NCBI GenBank assembly: GCA_007922225.1
Contig: ML679961.1
Coordinates: 10,737,762 to 10,801,761, forward strand
Direction of reading: 5' to 3'
Origin: Emydura subglobosa
Lineage: Eukaryota > Chordata > Testudines > Chelidae
Length of the DNA: 64,000 nucleotides
The first letter of the stretch is position 1. Each line of letters opens with the position of its first letter. The notes beneath the pieces were generated by a model, which saw only the letters and a program-made list of their open reading frames with translations, had not been told where the DNA came from and did no database searches. This document shows, one piece after another, positions 22,550 to 34,429 of the stretch. Made by a program: the position numbers and the translations under genes.

Positions 22550-24435
22550 GGATTTCCTAACCTTTCGCAACAGAGGCCCTCACTTTCAATTAAAAAGGCT
22601 CTCTACGAATCCAAAACAGGAAATTTTAGGTAGCAGGCTGTATTGAGCACCAGGCTTTCTGATTCTTTGTGGTGTCTGAATGTCTTTCTCCTACACACCG
22701 GTTTTTAATTTGCAAAAATTTTCTTTGGATTTCACCCACTATTCTGGACAGGGTTCCATATTGTGTGTGCTCAGTTCAATATTCTGGATAACACGGAGGA
22801 CCCTGGGTAACTCTCATAACTGCTTTCACCTGTTATGCAGGAAATATATAATATAGTAAAACATGAGCTGAAGGTGGAGAAGGTTTTATTTTGAAATGTA
22901 TATTAATCCTCTGTCCCGCATTTAAAAGCCCAATGTAAGGGGTAGGGAAAAGGCTTTTTGGACTTGCAACCTATTTTTAGAGTTTGAATATTTTCTGGTT
23001 TTCCTTATTTAATTTCCTTGCCTAAAATGTCCCCCAGCCTCCATCATATGGTTCAGCTGGGATCAACAGAGCCCTGCTTGGGAAGCTGTGAATTAAACGA
23101 ATCATACCCTCTAGCTCTGTGATGATAACAAAGGCATATCCGGGGTTTTAACGTATTTAAATAAAGGCCCTTTTGACTCAGCACCACAAACGCAGTTAGC
23201 ACCTATTTTTTTTTTTTTTTTTATAAGTCTGAGCTCGAAACATACAACTGGAGTATGAGAGTCAGGACTATACAACCCAGCCCTACAAAACCTTTGCACT
23301 GTACTGACATTGTTAGGACGGAAAGGTGGGCCCTGAGGCTTTATTCTTCTATTACCGCCACCCCACCCCCCCAACCTAATCACATGAAAATCACAAATTG
23401 TTGAATAATTGCCTGAATGCTGGAGACACAAATAGCCCAGTGGAAATGAAGAGCCTAAATACCTTTGAGGATCTGGGCCTCACAGCTTAAACCCAGGAAA
23501 ACCCCTTCCTACCTCACTCCCCTTCATTCACAGAAGTGAAACACACAGTAACGAGACTAATTTTCATGACATTTTTGCCAGCAAGCAAGCAGATCTCGCT
23601 ATGAACTTGGGAACAGATTTTGTAGCCTTGAGGGTAGCGTCTTGGCATTATATTGTAGAAATAGCAAGTTCAAATCCTGTGGTGAAGGTCACATTTATAT
23701 AATGAACCCTTCCTATCCTTTCTTATCTGCATGTTAAATGATTCACTATATTAATTATCGTTATCATCCAAAAATACTCCTCGGTGAATGGAAATATTTC
23801 AGCAAAGCTTTGGGATCAAGAAGGAAAACATAATAAACCATATTATGGGTAATTTTGATGAAATTTTGCATGCATGCAGATCTTATGAGCTAGAGAACAC
23901 ACTTTGTTTGAACTTTATAGCCTTCTTCTCATTCATTTTTTATTAATAATTCCCCCCTTTAGTACTCAATAGGCTTCTCTTGTATTCAGGGAACAATATC
24001 AGAGCCCTCCTGTAGCTAATTTAATATGTGTAAATTCTCATGACTGATAAGCAACAACCGGGCAGACAGAAGGGAGAGTAAAACAGCAAACATGGGAGAA
24101 AAAACACCAGGAGCAACACGGAGAGGGTCAGAAGATGCGCTGAAGAGGTGATCATTGAAAGAAGTTTCTATGATAAAACCACCCCTGAAAGAAGAGCAAC
24201 CAGCTATTGTCATCAGAGGGAAAACAAACTCTTGGGTTTTTGGTTGTTTTAGCCCCTGGAGAATTTAATTTTTTGAGCCCAGATTCAGCAAGGTACATGC
24301 CTAACTTTCTGCATATGAGTAGGCTAACTAACTTCAGTGGGAATCTACTCACGCTCAGTATCAAGGAGCTAATTATAGATGGTTTGTAAGGGTTAATAAA
24401 TTATTACTAGATGTTATAAGCACGTTACAGACATA
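22550..24435. other. stretch without recognised gene
   Basis: AT-rich DNA. It holds 'agcaggatttcctaaccttt' near 22550, which looks like one hAT-type end without partner, and a poly-T run at 23207-23222. A minus-strand hydrophobic open frame lies at 24016-24213 after a pyrimidine-rich 'gctcttctttcag', but its peptide is unremarkable. Confidence 0.3.
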
Positions 24436-24437
24436 AG

Positions 24438-24565
24438 TACATAGGAACATACACAGGACATAGGACTGGAAAGAACCTGTTAGGTCATTGTGCCCAGTCC
24501 CCCAGTGACATAGGCAACCCCATCATATGACCCTATTCATAAACTCATTAAGCTTCATCTCACAA
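24438..24565 (-). mobile_element. CR1 3'-end fragment (minus)
   Basis: 'cataggactggaaagaacct', 'taggtcattgtgcccagtcc' and 'actcattaagcttcatctca' is the 3' end of a diverged CR1 in reverse. It appears to sit inside an older element whose 'gggttaataaattatt' and 'catttataaactatttacaa' parts lie at 24385 and 24880. Confidence 0.65.
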
Positions 24566-24599
24566 GTAGTTTGTGGTAATGTGTGTTATAAAAATGGGG

Positions 24600-24815
24600 G
24601 AGGGGGTTAACACATACAATTTTTTTACATTTCATTGAAATATTGAAAACCAAGTTTGGGGTGGAAAATTTTCAGTTTTCCACCAAAAACTTCTTGGTTT
24701 TCCATTTTTCAATAAAACATCGAAAAATAATTGAGTAAAACACAAACTCTCTGCAAGAACTTCTGTTTTCCATTAAAAAAAAAGATGGAAAATTTTCAAC
24801 CAGCCCTAGTTACAA
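24600..24815. repeat. A/T-rich inverted-repeat element ('ggaaaattttcag' family)
   Basis: Repeated and inverted 'gtggaaaattttcagttttcc' and 'gatggaaaattttcaaccag' near 24661 and 24785. It resembles patches at 640-1130, 21210-21520 and 62100-62170. Confidence 0.45.
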
Positions 24816-25234
24816 GCCTTGGTTATAAGCAACTAATGGACTTGTTAGACTCTATAACTGTCTGTAACAATCTATTGATCATTTATAAACTATTTACAAA
24901 TGGGAGCTTAACATAAATCACAGCCAGGAATTTATTTCTGTGCTTAAATTTGAGCACTGTGCTGAAAAGGGATCTGGGTAAACACAACCCCCCAATTCCC
25001 ACATTTAGAGTGTCAAATCAGCACCAGGATAGCCAGGTAAGAGTCATTTTCAAGCCCAGTGGCCAAAGTCAGAGGTGATGTAAATAGTGGTGTAAACACT
25101 TGGGCATGAATCTGAGCTATATGCCTGAAAGGCTGAAGGGAGTGAATGAAAGAAGTGGTTTTTGCAGGAAAAAGCACCAGCCTCTAAGAACTTCTGCTTT
25201 TCTTTACACCTTCATGGTGGTGGTTTTACTCACG

Positions 25235-26366
25235 ACAGCTTCCTTTGCTGCACTGATGGTTCTCGGGGTGCCCAGGACTGAATCACCTTACCTCCAGTGA
25301 GAGGTGGCTCTACCCATGGTGGCTGAATGTTAGCTCCCTAACACTACTAGTCTGATAGCCACCCCAGCATTCGCCTGTAGTCACCTTGCAGATTAACACT
25401 AGGTGCACACCAGAGCCTGAGTCCCCTTGAAGCGTTCCCCTGAGATATCCAACCCCTGACTCTGGCTACTCATAGAAATCCCTGATCCTCTGTCCCCAAA
25501 AGAGCAGATTGCCCCAGTTAACAAGTTTTACCAGAAACCACTGCTCCTGTATAACACACAGCACTTGTGAGCAATCATCATAGAACAAAAGTAGGTTTAT
25601 TTTAAAAAGGCTAGAGCTTCAACTAGAAACAAGAAAGACTGGTGGAAACAAATGGTTACAATACAAAACAAAATCATAAAATGTGAACTAGGCCCTACAC
25701 TTAGTAATAGTTACCTTTCCAATCTAATAAAGTAAGTTCCTTCCACACACTTCAGTCTGTTGCACAGCTGGCTGGCTTCACAGGACTCAGGATCCAAACT
25801 TTCATGAAAACAGCCCTGCGCCACAAGATGTTTCCTCACTGAATGGATAGAGAGTGCCTTTCCCCACCCTGTGTTATACTAAAACAGTTTGTTGTCTCTA
25901 TTCACAGGGCGATCCCGTCTGTTGCAATGTTCCTCTTTTACCCCCAACTGGTTTCAATTGTTTGCAGTTGTCTCCGATGGCTTTCTATTGATAGCCTCGG
26001 GATGGAGCAAAGCTAGATGCTCAAGTCTGGCATTACATTACTGGCTAACCAGGAGAGATGACAACTCCCTCCTGCTTGACTGGGCCATCACTGAGACATA
26101 TTATCCCCTGCTGAGTAACTTTTACTCCAAGACCCTAGAGCATCCTTTCACTATAGTTACTTTATTCCTTAACTATTAGCCATTCACACCTCTTGCAACG
26201 ATTATGAGTCTTGATGAGTTACAAACTTTCTACAGATACCTTACATGTTACCTTCTATGGATAAATAACCTGCAAGACTTGCTTGATGTAGTGAGTTTGT
26301 CAGGTCTGAGATAAGAGCTATTTGCAAAGAAGAAGGGGCCCTTTGCCAAGGGACCTCTGTGTCACA
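25235..26366 (-). mobile_element. LTR-like segment, probably solo ERV LTR (minus)
   Basis: On the minus strand it starts TGTGACACAGAGGTCCCTTG at 26366, a plausible LTR 5' end. It carries an AATAAACCTAC polyadenylation signal (plus 'gtaggtttatttt' at about 25591) and ends near 25235-25300. There is no gag, pol or env and no second copy, so a solo LTR is the simplest reading. The right-hand boundary at 26366 is better supported than the left. Confidence 0.4.
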
Positions 26367-26740
26367 ACTGCCCCTTCAGCATGTAAGTTTCACCTGCTTC
26401 CACTGACTTCGCGAAGCATAACTTGTATTCACTTTATCTCTGAATTCAACCCGGAAAGTGAACCTACTGCCCCAAACTTAGGCGCTGTTGTTTGGAAATG
26501 GAGGGCTACAGCTTCATTTCTGGGCAGTTATGAAACAGATCCTTCTGGAATGATGAAATTGCTCTAGAGGAGACCCAGCTAATCAGTATAAAATGTAGCC
26601 AAGGAATTGGAGTCAGCTGGTCTAAAAATTCTTATTTCATGGTGGCAATACCAGAGTCATGACATATGACTCCTGCTGATGGGACAGCTGTGAAATGATC
26701 CTTTTCGTTGTAGATGGCAGTGGGGACTTGGTCACACGGA

Positions 26741-26828
26741 GTCAGATTCTGTTCTCACCGACACAGGCGTGAATCAGAAGTAACTCCCCAGGTGTTACAC
26801 TAGCATAAACCAGATGAGAATCAGGTCC
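26741..26828. mobile_element. short palindromic MITE
   Basis: The ends 'gtcagattctgttctcaccg' and 'cagatgagaatcaggtcc' are partly inverse. The interior has the 'gtgaatcagaagtaactccc' module typical of this short family. Related to copies at 12975 and 53815. Confidence 0.45.
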
Positions 26829-26947
26829 ACAATATTCATTCAAGAGAGATATTGAGGCTGATTCCCCCACCACATCATTGTAAAGCAAGGGTAACACTGC
26901 GGCTGATGGAGATACATGGCTGTGTGAGAGAGGGTGAAGTTCTTCAA

Positions 26948-27200
26948 AGTTATTATTATTTGCATTATAGTCATGCCTAGAGGTTCAGACAATAGAAAGG
27001 CCCGCTGTGCGCTAGGCACAACACAAACATCACTACGCTGAAGAGTCAAGGCAAAGGATGGGAGAAAGAGAGAACTATTAGCCCCATTGTACAAATGGAA
27101 GTGAGGCACAGAGAATGACTTACTCAAGGTCAAAGAAAGTCTGAGTAGGACCCAAATCCACTTCCTAACCCAGTGCTGTAACCACAGGCTCATTCTTCTT
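26948..27200 (-). mobile_element. SINE with LINE-type tail (minus)
   Basis: It starts with (ATT)n, then 'cctagaggttcagac', 'gcgctaggcacaacac', the reverse MIR core 'agtgaggcacagagaatgac' and 'ctcaaggtcaaagaa', ending 'aacccagtgctgtaaccaca'. A DNA transposon follows directly at 27203. Confidence 0.75.
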
Positions 27201-27202
27201 CT

Positions 27203-27498
27203 CTAAGGCTACATCTACACTATGGACCAGGGGCGTGATAGCCTATACCTTGAGTATAAATAGCAGCCATGCTGCGATAGCATGTGTAGCCGCAGCAGGG
27301 GCACGGCTTAGCCGTGCCAAGTACAAATGGACCTGAAACCGGTGGGTACATACTCAGCATAGCTAAGCGTTGCCTCTGCTGCAGCTACCCATGCCACCAC
27401 GGCTACATTGCTGTTTATACTCAGATTAGTTTGATGAGAGCATGTGTACACGAGGAGGGGAATCACACCCCTAGCTTGTAGGGTAGACATAGCCTAAG
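27203..27498. mobile_element. non-autonomous DNA transposon with clear TIRs
   Basis: The left end CTAAGGCTACATCTACACTA and the right end GGGTAGACATAGCCTAAG are inverse complements over about 18 bases with few mismatches. The 296-bp element encodes no protein. It has internal 'agcacggcttagccgtgcc'-like palindromes. Confidence 0.75.
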
Positions 27499-27499
27499 T

Positions 27500-28015
27500 T
27501 TCAAGTCTGTTCAGGTCAGCATCCCAACATTTGGGAGTTAATCTTACCTGAACCCTTCACATTTCTGAGATTTGATTATCATGAATTTATACTAATTGTA
27601 CTAAATTATACTGACATCATATAGCGTATAGAGACGTAATACAGACATACATGCTTTCAAACATATTTCAATAAATCCACTCTAATGCAGGAAAAAAGAA
27701 AAGATTGCAGGAATAAAACAATGCAAAACCAATGGTTTTCCAGAGATTTCATATATTCTTTTTCCTTGTTTTCTGTAATACGCATTTAAAACGATATTTT
27801 ATTTTTCTCCTAAATTTTGAGCTGTCTTTTGAAATGTCAGTAGATAGCAAATGACCAGAAACGCTAAAACACTAAGAATGAGACAGTCCTTTCAACATCT
27901 AACACTACAGCCTTTCCATCAGCTGAAGAGTAACTGTATCAGCAAGCCTTAATCCAAATATTGGATGCAGTCCTCCCGTAAAGAGCAGACTAGTCTACAA
28001 AGCATGGGTCTAGAC
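27500..28015. other. AT-rich stretch, no gene seen
   Basis: I see no recognisable repeat or coding exon. Confidence 0.4.
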
Positions 28016-28717
28016 CAGAGGTTTTCTACCCGGGATCACGGATAAGCGTCAGGGGACTCTGACCACTGTACACTGCATGGGTTGTTAAATGCAGGAGCGG
28101 CTTTAGCATAGGCTCATGGTACATTTGAACTCATGGTGCTCCAAGCATCACGACCTGGTTCACAGGGTCATGGCACCATTCAGGCTTGGCCCAGCCACAC
28201 ATCCATCGTGATGGAGGGGCAGCCAGGCCAAATTTGAATGAGCGGCGTTGCGCCCTATGGCACGGGGCTCACAGCACCATTGAGGTTCGGCCCAGCCTCC
28301 CTCACAGAGGAGCAGTTGGGCCAAACCCGAGTGGTGGTGTGACCATGGGCAACAGGTCACAAGACTCAGCCTGTGGAACCAGGCCCAGCCCTATGGAACA
28401 GGAGTCGCCACTGCGGAGTGAGTGAGGGGCGGGCTCACGCTCCAGCCTCCCCTACCCCAGAGCTTCCTCTCTAGCCCCCTCCTGCTCTGAAGCTCCCCTC
28501 CTCACCAGACCAGGCATAGAGTTACAGTGCCAGGGGCAGAGGGTGCTGCTGGCAGGGCAGGTGCTGCCCCTCAGTTTAGCACCGTGCACCCATTCAATCA
28601 GAAACCCATGGCTAAATGGGAGGGTTATCTTGGCTAGATTCAAGGGAGGCTGGGGGAAGCAGGGACCCCAAGTATGGAAAAGAGGGTCCCCAATATAGAA
28701 ACAGTTGAGAACCACTG
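28016..28717. mobile_element. hAT-type non-autonomous element, about 0.7 kb
   Basis: The left end CAGAGGTTTTCTACCC and the right end AGTTGAGAACCACTG are inverted and match the common hAT terminus CAGTGGTTCTCAACC. The flanking 8-mers gtctagac and aactagtc agree at 5 of 8 positions, including the central CTAG, as expected of an old hAT target duplication. The interior is GC-rich, with broken frames and no transposase motif. Confidence 0.6.
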
Positions 28718-28739
28718 AACTAGTCAATTCCAGAGCCAT

Positions 28740-30340
28740 CTATTGAAATCCCTTTGGCTTCTTCCTCCTTGTGATCAATTTAACGGGTGCTTTCAATTCA
28801 CTTGCCTTTGTAGCACAACTAATTATCCCTGCCTGCTTTCAGAACCCTCTCTCTACTGCCGTCACGCTAAAAAGAGAGCACACTCTGATGTTTCAGTGTT
28901 ACCGCATGATACCAAAAAGACCCTCAACCTAACATGCCATTTTCCGGATGTATTCTGCAAACCCAAAGCCTCCCCGCTGTGTTTTCCTGAGAGATCAGAA
29001 ACAAATGGGAAAAGCCTCACACACTGGGAAGGCCAAGGGGTGGATTCTGACCCATCCACAGAAGTGGCAGAAAGAGCAGGTTGACAAAAGCAGTTTCTGG
29101 CAAGAGTAGACAAAGGACCCAAAGTGGGCTAGCAACATTGAGTCGCATCACTCCTAGAAGGTCCTCGCATTCCAGCTAGAGAAGAGACACCCTGGAGAAA
29201 TCAGACAACTGGATGCACATTAAAAATATACTCAAAAATATTGCTGCACAGATCGCGGCATGTCTGAACAGAAAGGCTGGGCAGCGGGGAGGAAGGGAGA
29301 TCCAAATTCTGCCCCCACCTATGTAATCAGGTCCAATCCTACAAAGCTTCTCCATACAGGTAGGTCCCAGCAACAGACAGACAGAACAGCTTTCAGGATA
29401 AGGGCCTAACACTGCAATATCAAAAGGACACAACTTGCTAAAGGAAATAATTAAGTACAGAGATGTGGAGCTAATCCTGATGCCATTCGCCAGGACTTAT
29501 CGACAAGCAAATTCTTTCCCAACCTTGCAAATACCCCAACTGCTAGCGCTCTGTTCCTTACCTCTCTAATTAAAAATGAATGTGAACGCTTCAATAAAGC
29601 AGCCCAATCCATCATGTTCAGGATGTAATAAAGGAACACAGAGTAGGCGAGAAGCTTTCCCCTTTCCCATGTGCTGTATTGTAGGTGTTTCACTGCAGGA
29701 AAGCATGTGCTAATTTTTTTTTACCTCTGCGCTGTCTGCACTGTCCTTTCGCATAGTTGCTGCTAAACTGCATGAAAGGTATTTCTAATCTCGTGACAGT
29801 GACTGAAAAGGGTTGAAGGACACAAATTAAGTCTCATAGCAATACAGCAGCCCAGGAATGGAAGGTCAGCCAGTTGACTCTTCCCAGAATCCCCCGTACA
29901 ATGCAATTATTCATGAAGGAAATTTCAAATTATTTTCATTAGACTTCTGTTTTACCAATCTAACCAAAGTGATTAATTAGGGATTAAAATATTTACTCTG
30001 CACATGCTGCCTTGGCACGGCGCTAGAATATTTAAGCATTGTGCTAAAAGGGTCAGCTGTTTCCAGTATTGCTTGCAATTCATTCTGTATTTTCTATGTA
30101 AAAGGGCACGAACATGCATGTCTACACTATACTTACGGTACTATACTTAGGGGTATAGCTAGAGACAGAGGTCTCACTTCCTAACTTTGAAGCTGCCCCA
30201 TACTCCCCAGGTTCTTCTTTGTCAGCAACTAAAATAATAACGGCAATAAAAGTACAGTTCGTCATACAGCAGATCTGAGGTTCAAAACTAGTCAGAAGAG
30301 CTAAGTGATATGGTTGGAAGTGGGAAAGATGTTCTAGTGT
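28740..30340. other. unique-looking stretch, no gene seen
   Basis: Mixed composition with several 60-110 codon frames that have no family character. A short 'gcatgtctacactatactta' at 30115 hints at a decayed DNA-transposon end. Confidence 0.4.
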
Positions 30341-30344
30341 ATAG

Positions 30345-30440
30345 AGACTGGACCAGGATGCAGAAGACCTGGATTCAATTCCTGGCTCAACTATAGATGT
30401 CCTATGTAACCTTGGGCAACTCTTTAGGCATACATCCTCC
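30345..30440 (+). mobile_element. MIR/CORE-type SINE fragment (plus)
   Basis: 'agacctggattcaattcctg' resembles a box-B-like promoter element and is followed by 'taaccttgggcaactcttt'. Confidence 0.65.
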
Positions 30441-30654
30441 AAAGGTATTTAGGCAACTAATTCCCATTGATTTTTATTGGGATGGATTGCCAAAGAATTA
30501 TGTTGTGCATTTACCAAGGAACGCTATTACATGGTAGATGATCACATGGGGACCCAAATCTTCGGTGGCATTGTTTAAAATTGTTTAAAATTGTTTAGAT
30601 GTTCAGTCTGGGTCTGTTCCTGGCAGACTGTCTTAAAGACCTAGCTAGAGATGA

Positions 30655-30870
30655 ATTGGCAAAGAGGCTATGTCCCTTGTCTTGATGCTGGTGATAGGAA
30701 CTTAAATACCTTTGAGATTCTGGGTCTGACTCTACCCTCATGCTTGAGTTAGTCATCTGTAAAGTGGGGAATCAGACTTCCCTACTTCACAGGTGTTGCA
30801 AGGATAAAAACCCATTAACAGTTGTGAGGTGCTCAAATATGATAGTGGTGAAGGCCATATAAGTATTACA
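30655..30870 (+). mobile_element. diverged MIR-like SINE (plus)
   Basis: 'agtcatctgtaaagtgggga', 'caggtgttgcaaggataaaa' and 'ttgtgaggtgctcaaatatg' correspond to the middle and 3' part of MIR. The head is not recognisable. Confidence 0.55.
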
Positions 30871-31375
30871 TAGATAGAACTGATGGTTCTTTTTCTACAC
30901 AGGAGAGTAGAGCAAGGGCATCCAGCAAGCCACAGAGGGTGAGAATTTGCCCCCTTTACTAGTGATGAGTTGTACCTTGCTCTGGGATCTTCTGTGGAGC
31001 AAAGTGCTGTTCAAAGGAAGGCATCAGAATCTGATCCATAGACACGAGGTGCGTGGACCTCATAATCCAAAAGTCCAGACACTCATCCAAACTTTTTGAA
31101 TCTGAACGGTTGATCTGAACTAGGATTTTAGTTGCATTTTAACATGTTAGCTAACGTGTTCAGCGACACGGGTGCATTCTGGTGTGGACACCACACAACC
31201 ATTTGTTCCTAGTTGCACTTAATCCTAGGATGTAGGTTAAGTTTAAATGCGACTAGCAAGCATTTCTTGTCCTGTATGCACTTGCTTTTACTAATCACAT
31301 CAATTAACATTTAAAGCACAATTAAAAATTCAAGGGCAGACACATTTTAAGGAGATCAGGATCTGACCTCAAATG

Positions 31376-31588
31376 GTCATGTCTACACTGCAATCAGAGG
31401 TGCGATGGACTAGCTGTGCAGCTCAAGAACATACTCGAGGTCCTGGGCGAGCTTGTACACTCCATGCTGCTGTAGCTTTATTGCTGTTGTTATTTCAGCT
31501 AGCTAGCTCAAAGGTAGCTCAGGTATGTCTACATGTTCGGCCTGCCATCACACCTCTGCCTGCCGTGTAGACATACCCATTGTTTGCT
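31376..31588. mobile_element. non-autonomous DNA transposon with TIRs
   Basis: The left end 'tcatgtctacactgcaatca' with 'gaggtg', and the right end 'cacctctgcctgccgtgtag' with 'acatac', are inverted over about 25 bases with gaps. The element is about 210 bp and non-coding. Confidence 0.65.
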
Positions 31589-31589
31589 G

Positions 31590-32950
31590 TGCCACATCAT
31601 TAGAGAACAGATCGTTTTACACAACAGAGGTCACAGAGCATGGTGATGCAATGTTAATGCCTCGCTACAAAGCAGTGGGCCATGACCCACCCACTTTGAA
31701 AGCAGGCCCACCCAATCAGTTGCAGAAGTTCTTCTGCCGACACTCTGCTTAAGCTACCTTGGCAACTGGAGAGTTGGGCAACTTAGTTTCTCGGCTGGTC
31801 ACTTCCTGAACTTCCGGCTTCTGGTCACATGGCCAGAAGTTCGGGAAGCGTTTCTTTTTTCAGCCGGTGGAGCTTATGCCCACCCATGTCAACCACAAGC
31901 CCTGCCAAAAAATCAGTTCTGGCTATGCCCCTGATGGGTTGCTTTTTGTGAGATGTATGAAGCAAAACATCCCCAGAAAGTGGGATTCTACTACCGCTCC
32001 AGAGCAAGATGCAAATTGACTCACGGCAAGGCTACTGCTTTTCCTACTCTGACCTTTGAAGTTTTCTGTAATTGATTTGCTGTGCTTCTCCTGGCTGTGT
32101 AACTAAATCCAAGACGGTCAGGTAATTAGTAGTGAACGAGTCCAAAGATGGGAACATCAGCTACTCCATTGCTAAGGACGTAGTTGCTCACAACAAATCC
32201 GTAACTCTTTTAGGGGAACAGTCAGTCACATTTGTTTTATTATTGAGAAACGAAATGGCTTTGAGACTTTCCTAGCATGACAGTCTGACACATCTGAAGT
32301 CCATGTACGCTCTGAAGGCTAGCTGAAGTGTTACTGCACCTTACAGCTGGCTGCCATCGCCATTGCAACTTCACCGAGATGAAAAAGATGTATAACAGGA
32401 TTTGCATTCCTTTCCAGAACGTGACTGCTGCGGGCTGACATTTCAGCACGTATTTGTTCCCGGCTGTATTAGAAGTCTCAGTCCATTTCCTGACTGGAGC
32501 ATGTTTCCTTGAGGGGACAGAAGTCACCTGTCACTTTCTTCCTCATGTTACTTAATCATTTTAGTCCAAGCTGTAAACTGCCAATCATATTTAATATTTA
32601 GACACCTTGACTGCATGTCAACTGATTAAACAGAATGCTATTTCTGTAAACAACCAATGAGAGAATACTTACAACTTCATTATAATTATACCAGCAGATA
32701 TTAGAGCACTAGTCAGATGTAAGCCCAAAGAATATTTAGGTCTTCCCCTGTTTATTTCACAAACAACTATTTAATTGCTGCCATATTAGCAGAGCGATCA
32801 GTGCTAATTGGCTAATGCTCCTTCTAATGAAGTTCTTATATCAGCACTTTTTGTGCTCCAATTTTTTTAGATTATTGTTAATTATCTACACAGGGTATGG
32901 CCTCCCTGAGCTTCTCAGCAAGGCCCCTGCCCACATTTACTACTGCTGTC
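31590..32950. other. stretch without recognised gene
   Basis: The minus-strand frame at 32240-32527 has a hydrophobic patch but no splice signals or family motif. The rest is AT-rich. Confidence 0.35.
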
Positions 32951-32954
32951 GTTT

Positions 32955-33207
32955 ATTATTTGCATTACAGTAGCATCAACAGGCCCCAATTGAGATCAGG
33001 TCCTGTTGTGCTAGGTGCTGTACATCCACACCACAAGAGACAGTTCCCTGCACCAAGGAGCAGTCTAAATAGACAAGACATACAAGGATGGGAGGGGAAA
33101 GTGAGCTGACCAAGGTCATACTGTAAATCTTGGCAGAGCCAGTAACAGAACCCAGCTCTCCTAAGTCCCAGTACAGAGCGCAGTCCACTGGACCACACTG
33201 CCGCTCT
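32955..33207 (-). mobile_element. near-complete SINE with LINE-type tail (minus)
   Basis: Reading in reverse, the tail module ('cattacagtagcatcaacag', 'cctgttgtgctaggtgctgt', 'acaagagacagttccctgc') is followed by the core ('gaccaaggtcatactgtaaa'), the box-B-like 'taacagaacccagctctcct' and the head 'tccactggaccacactgccg'. This is one of the best preserved copies in the window. Confidence 0.85.
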
Positions 33208-33239
33208 AAAATCATCTTAAAGACCTAATTCTGTGTACA

Positions 33240-33400
33240 GTGAATCTAGCTGATTTGTATGAATCTCTGTCTCCTTGTTTATCTGTTCTAAGACTGTGAC
33301 GTCTTTGGGACAAGGACTATTCCTTCCTGGAAGTCTGGAAAATGGCTAGGACACCATGGGTTCTATGGTAAACAAATAAGTAATAAAATAAATGGTTAAT
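33240..33400 (+). mobile_element. SINE/LINE tail fragment (plus)
   Basis: 'gtctttgggacaaggactat' with 'gtaaacaaataagtaataaa' is the sense 3' tail of the same SINE/L2-like tail module (compare 53260 and 60590). Another short piece is at 33515-33580. Confidence 0.5.
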
Positions 33401-33589
33401 AATACCAACAACAACAAAATAAACCATGGGAACTAATTTTAATGGTTAAATTACCTAAAGCCTTCAATTATTACTAAATGATCAGATTGCGATGATTTGT
33501 GTTGCAGTTGTACAAAGTGCCCAATCAGGATGAAGGCCCCACTGTGGTAGGTGCTGTGCAAATACACAGGTTAGGCTCCTGCAGGAAGG

Positions 33590-33800
33590 CACCTCCTTCT
33601 TTCTCATAGGCCTTAAGAGAAACTGCCCGAGTCCTGGGGAAGCGAGGCAGTGGGAATCCTGTCAGGCCCAAGAGGGGTGGAAACTTGGTTAGCTGGATGT
33701 TTTGTTTGGTTGTTTATATTGGACATTTGTTACCCCAGAAGGGGACGGAATTTTAAGTGTGATCTGGCCAAAGGGTGGAGTTGTCCAGAAGATGATCCCT
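33590..33800 (+). mobile_element. LTR-like fragment of the 'ccccagaagggga' family
   Basis: 'gttaccccagaaggggacgg' followed by 'tgatctggccaaagggtgga' aligns by eye with the minus strand of 59540-59610. It therefore belongs to the same family as the LTR-like segment at 59470-60145. Confidence 0.4.
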
Positions 33801-34089
33801 GGAAGAACCAGAGGGGCTGATGACAGGTGTGGGAAGGGGAGCTAGAGTGGAAGAAACACTGAAAGGCCATGTTTTGACACCAGGAGGTGCTGCAGCCATG
33901 AATGGAACCATCAGTAGAGTCAAATCATGTCCCCCCAACCCTATCTCCAATGGAACAATCCATCTGAAACTCCATGAATTTCTTCTTTCCAGGTAAGTAA
34001 TTGCTGCCTTGGAGAGAATGAAGCCCATGGTTTGTGAAGCAGAATGAAATGATCAACGAACCTAGAGGACCAGATAGCAACAGTGACAC

Positions 34090-34429
34090 AAATAGCACAT
34101 GATATCTACAGCTCAGTAAGAAACTTCTCGCCTTCCTCTGACACCAGGGCCTGGCCATGGTGATCCATGCACTTGTCACTGAATTGGTGAAACTCACTGT
34201 ATCTGAAAATGAAAACAAGGCGAAGGCTCTAGCTGGTTCAGAATGCAGCTACCTGCCTTCACTAGGAGTCAGGTCACCATGGGATATCAAGCCTGCATTC
34301 TGTGGCCTGATTTCTGGGTGTTTAGTCATTTGAATGGGGTTATAGGCTCACCAATTGATCTGATCAGAAGATAACGAGGTTCTTGTCCTGGAATCAGGCT
34401 CCAGAAGAGTTTTATAGGGACCCCCGGGG
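34090..34429 (+). mobile_element. L2-like LINE, left part (split by ERV-A)
   Basis: In the plus sense, broken frames contain pieces in the order expected late in an L2/CR1-clade reverse transcriptase: MVIHALVTELV (compare LVHAFVxSRLDYC), then LVQNAATCL (compare LQLVQNAAARLL). The part continues after the retroviral insertion at about 37240. Stops and frameshifts are frequent. The start may lie further left, but I cannot recognise it. Confidence 0.55.

Noticed and set aside
24016..24213. Minus-strand hydrophobic frame preceded by a splice-acceptor-like sequence
   Set aside because: Composition is Leu/Ser-rich without motif, no donor in a matching frame, and no partner exon found; it does not resemble a transmembrane exon of a family I know.
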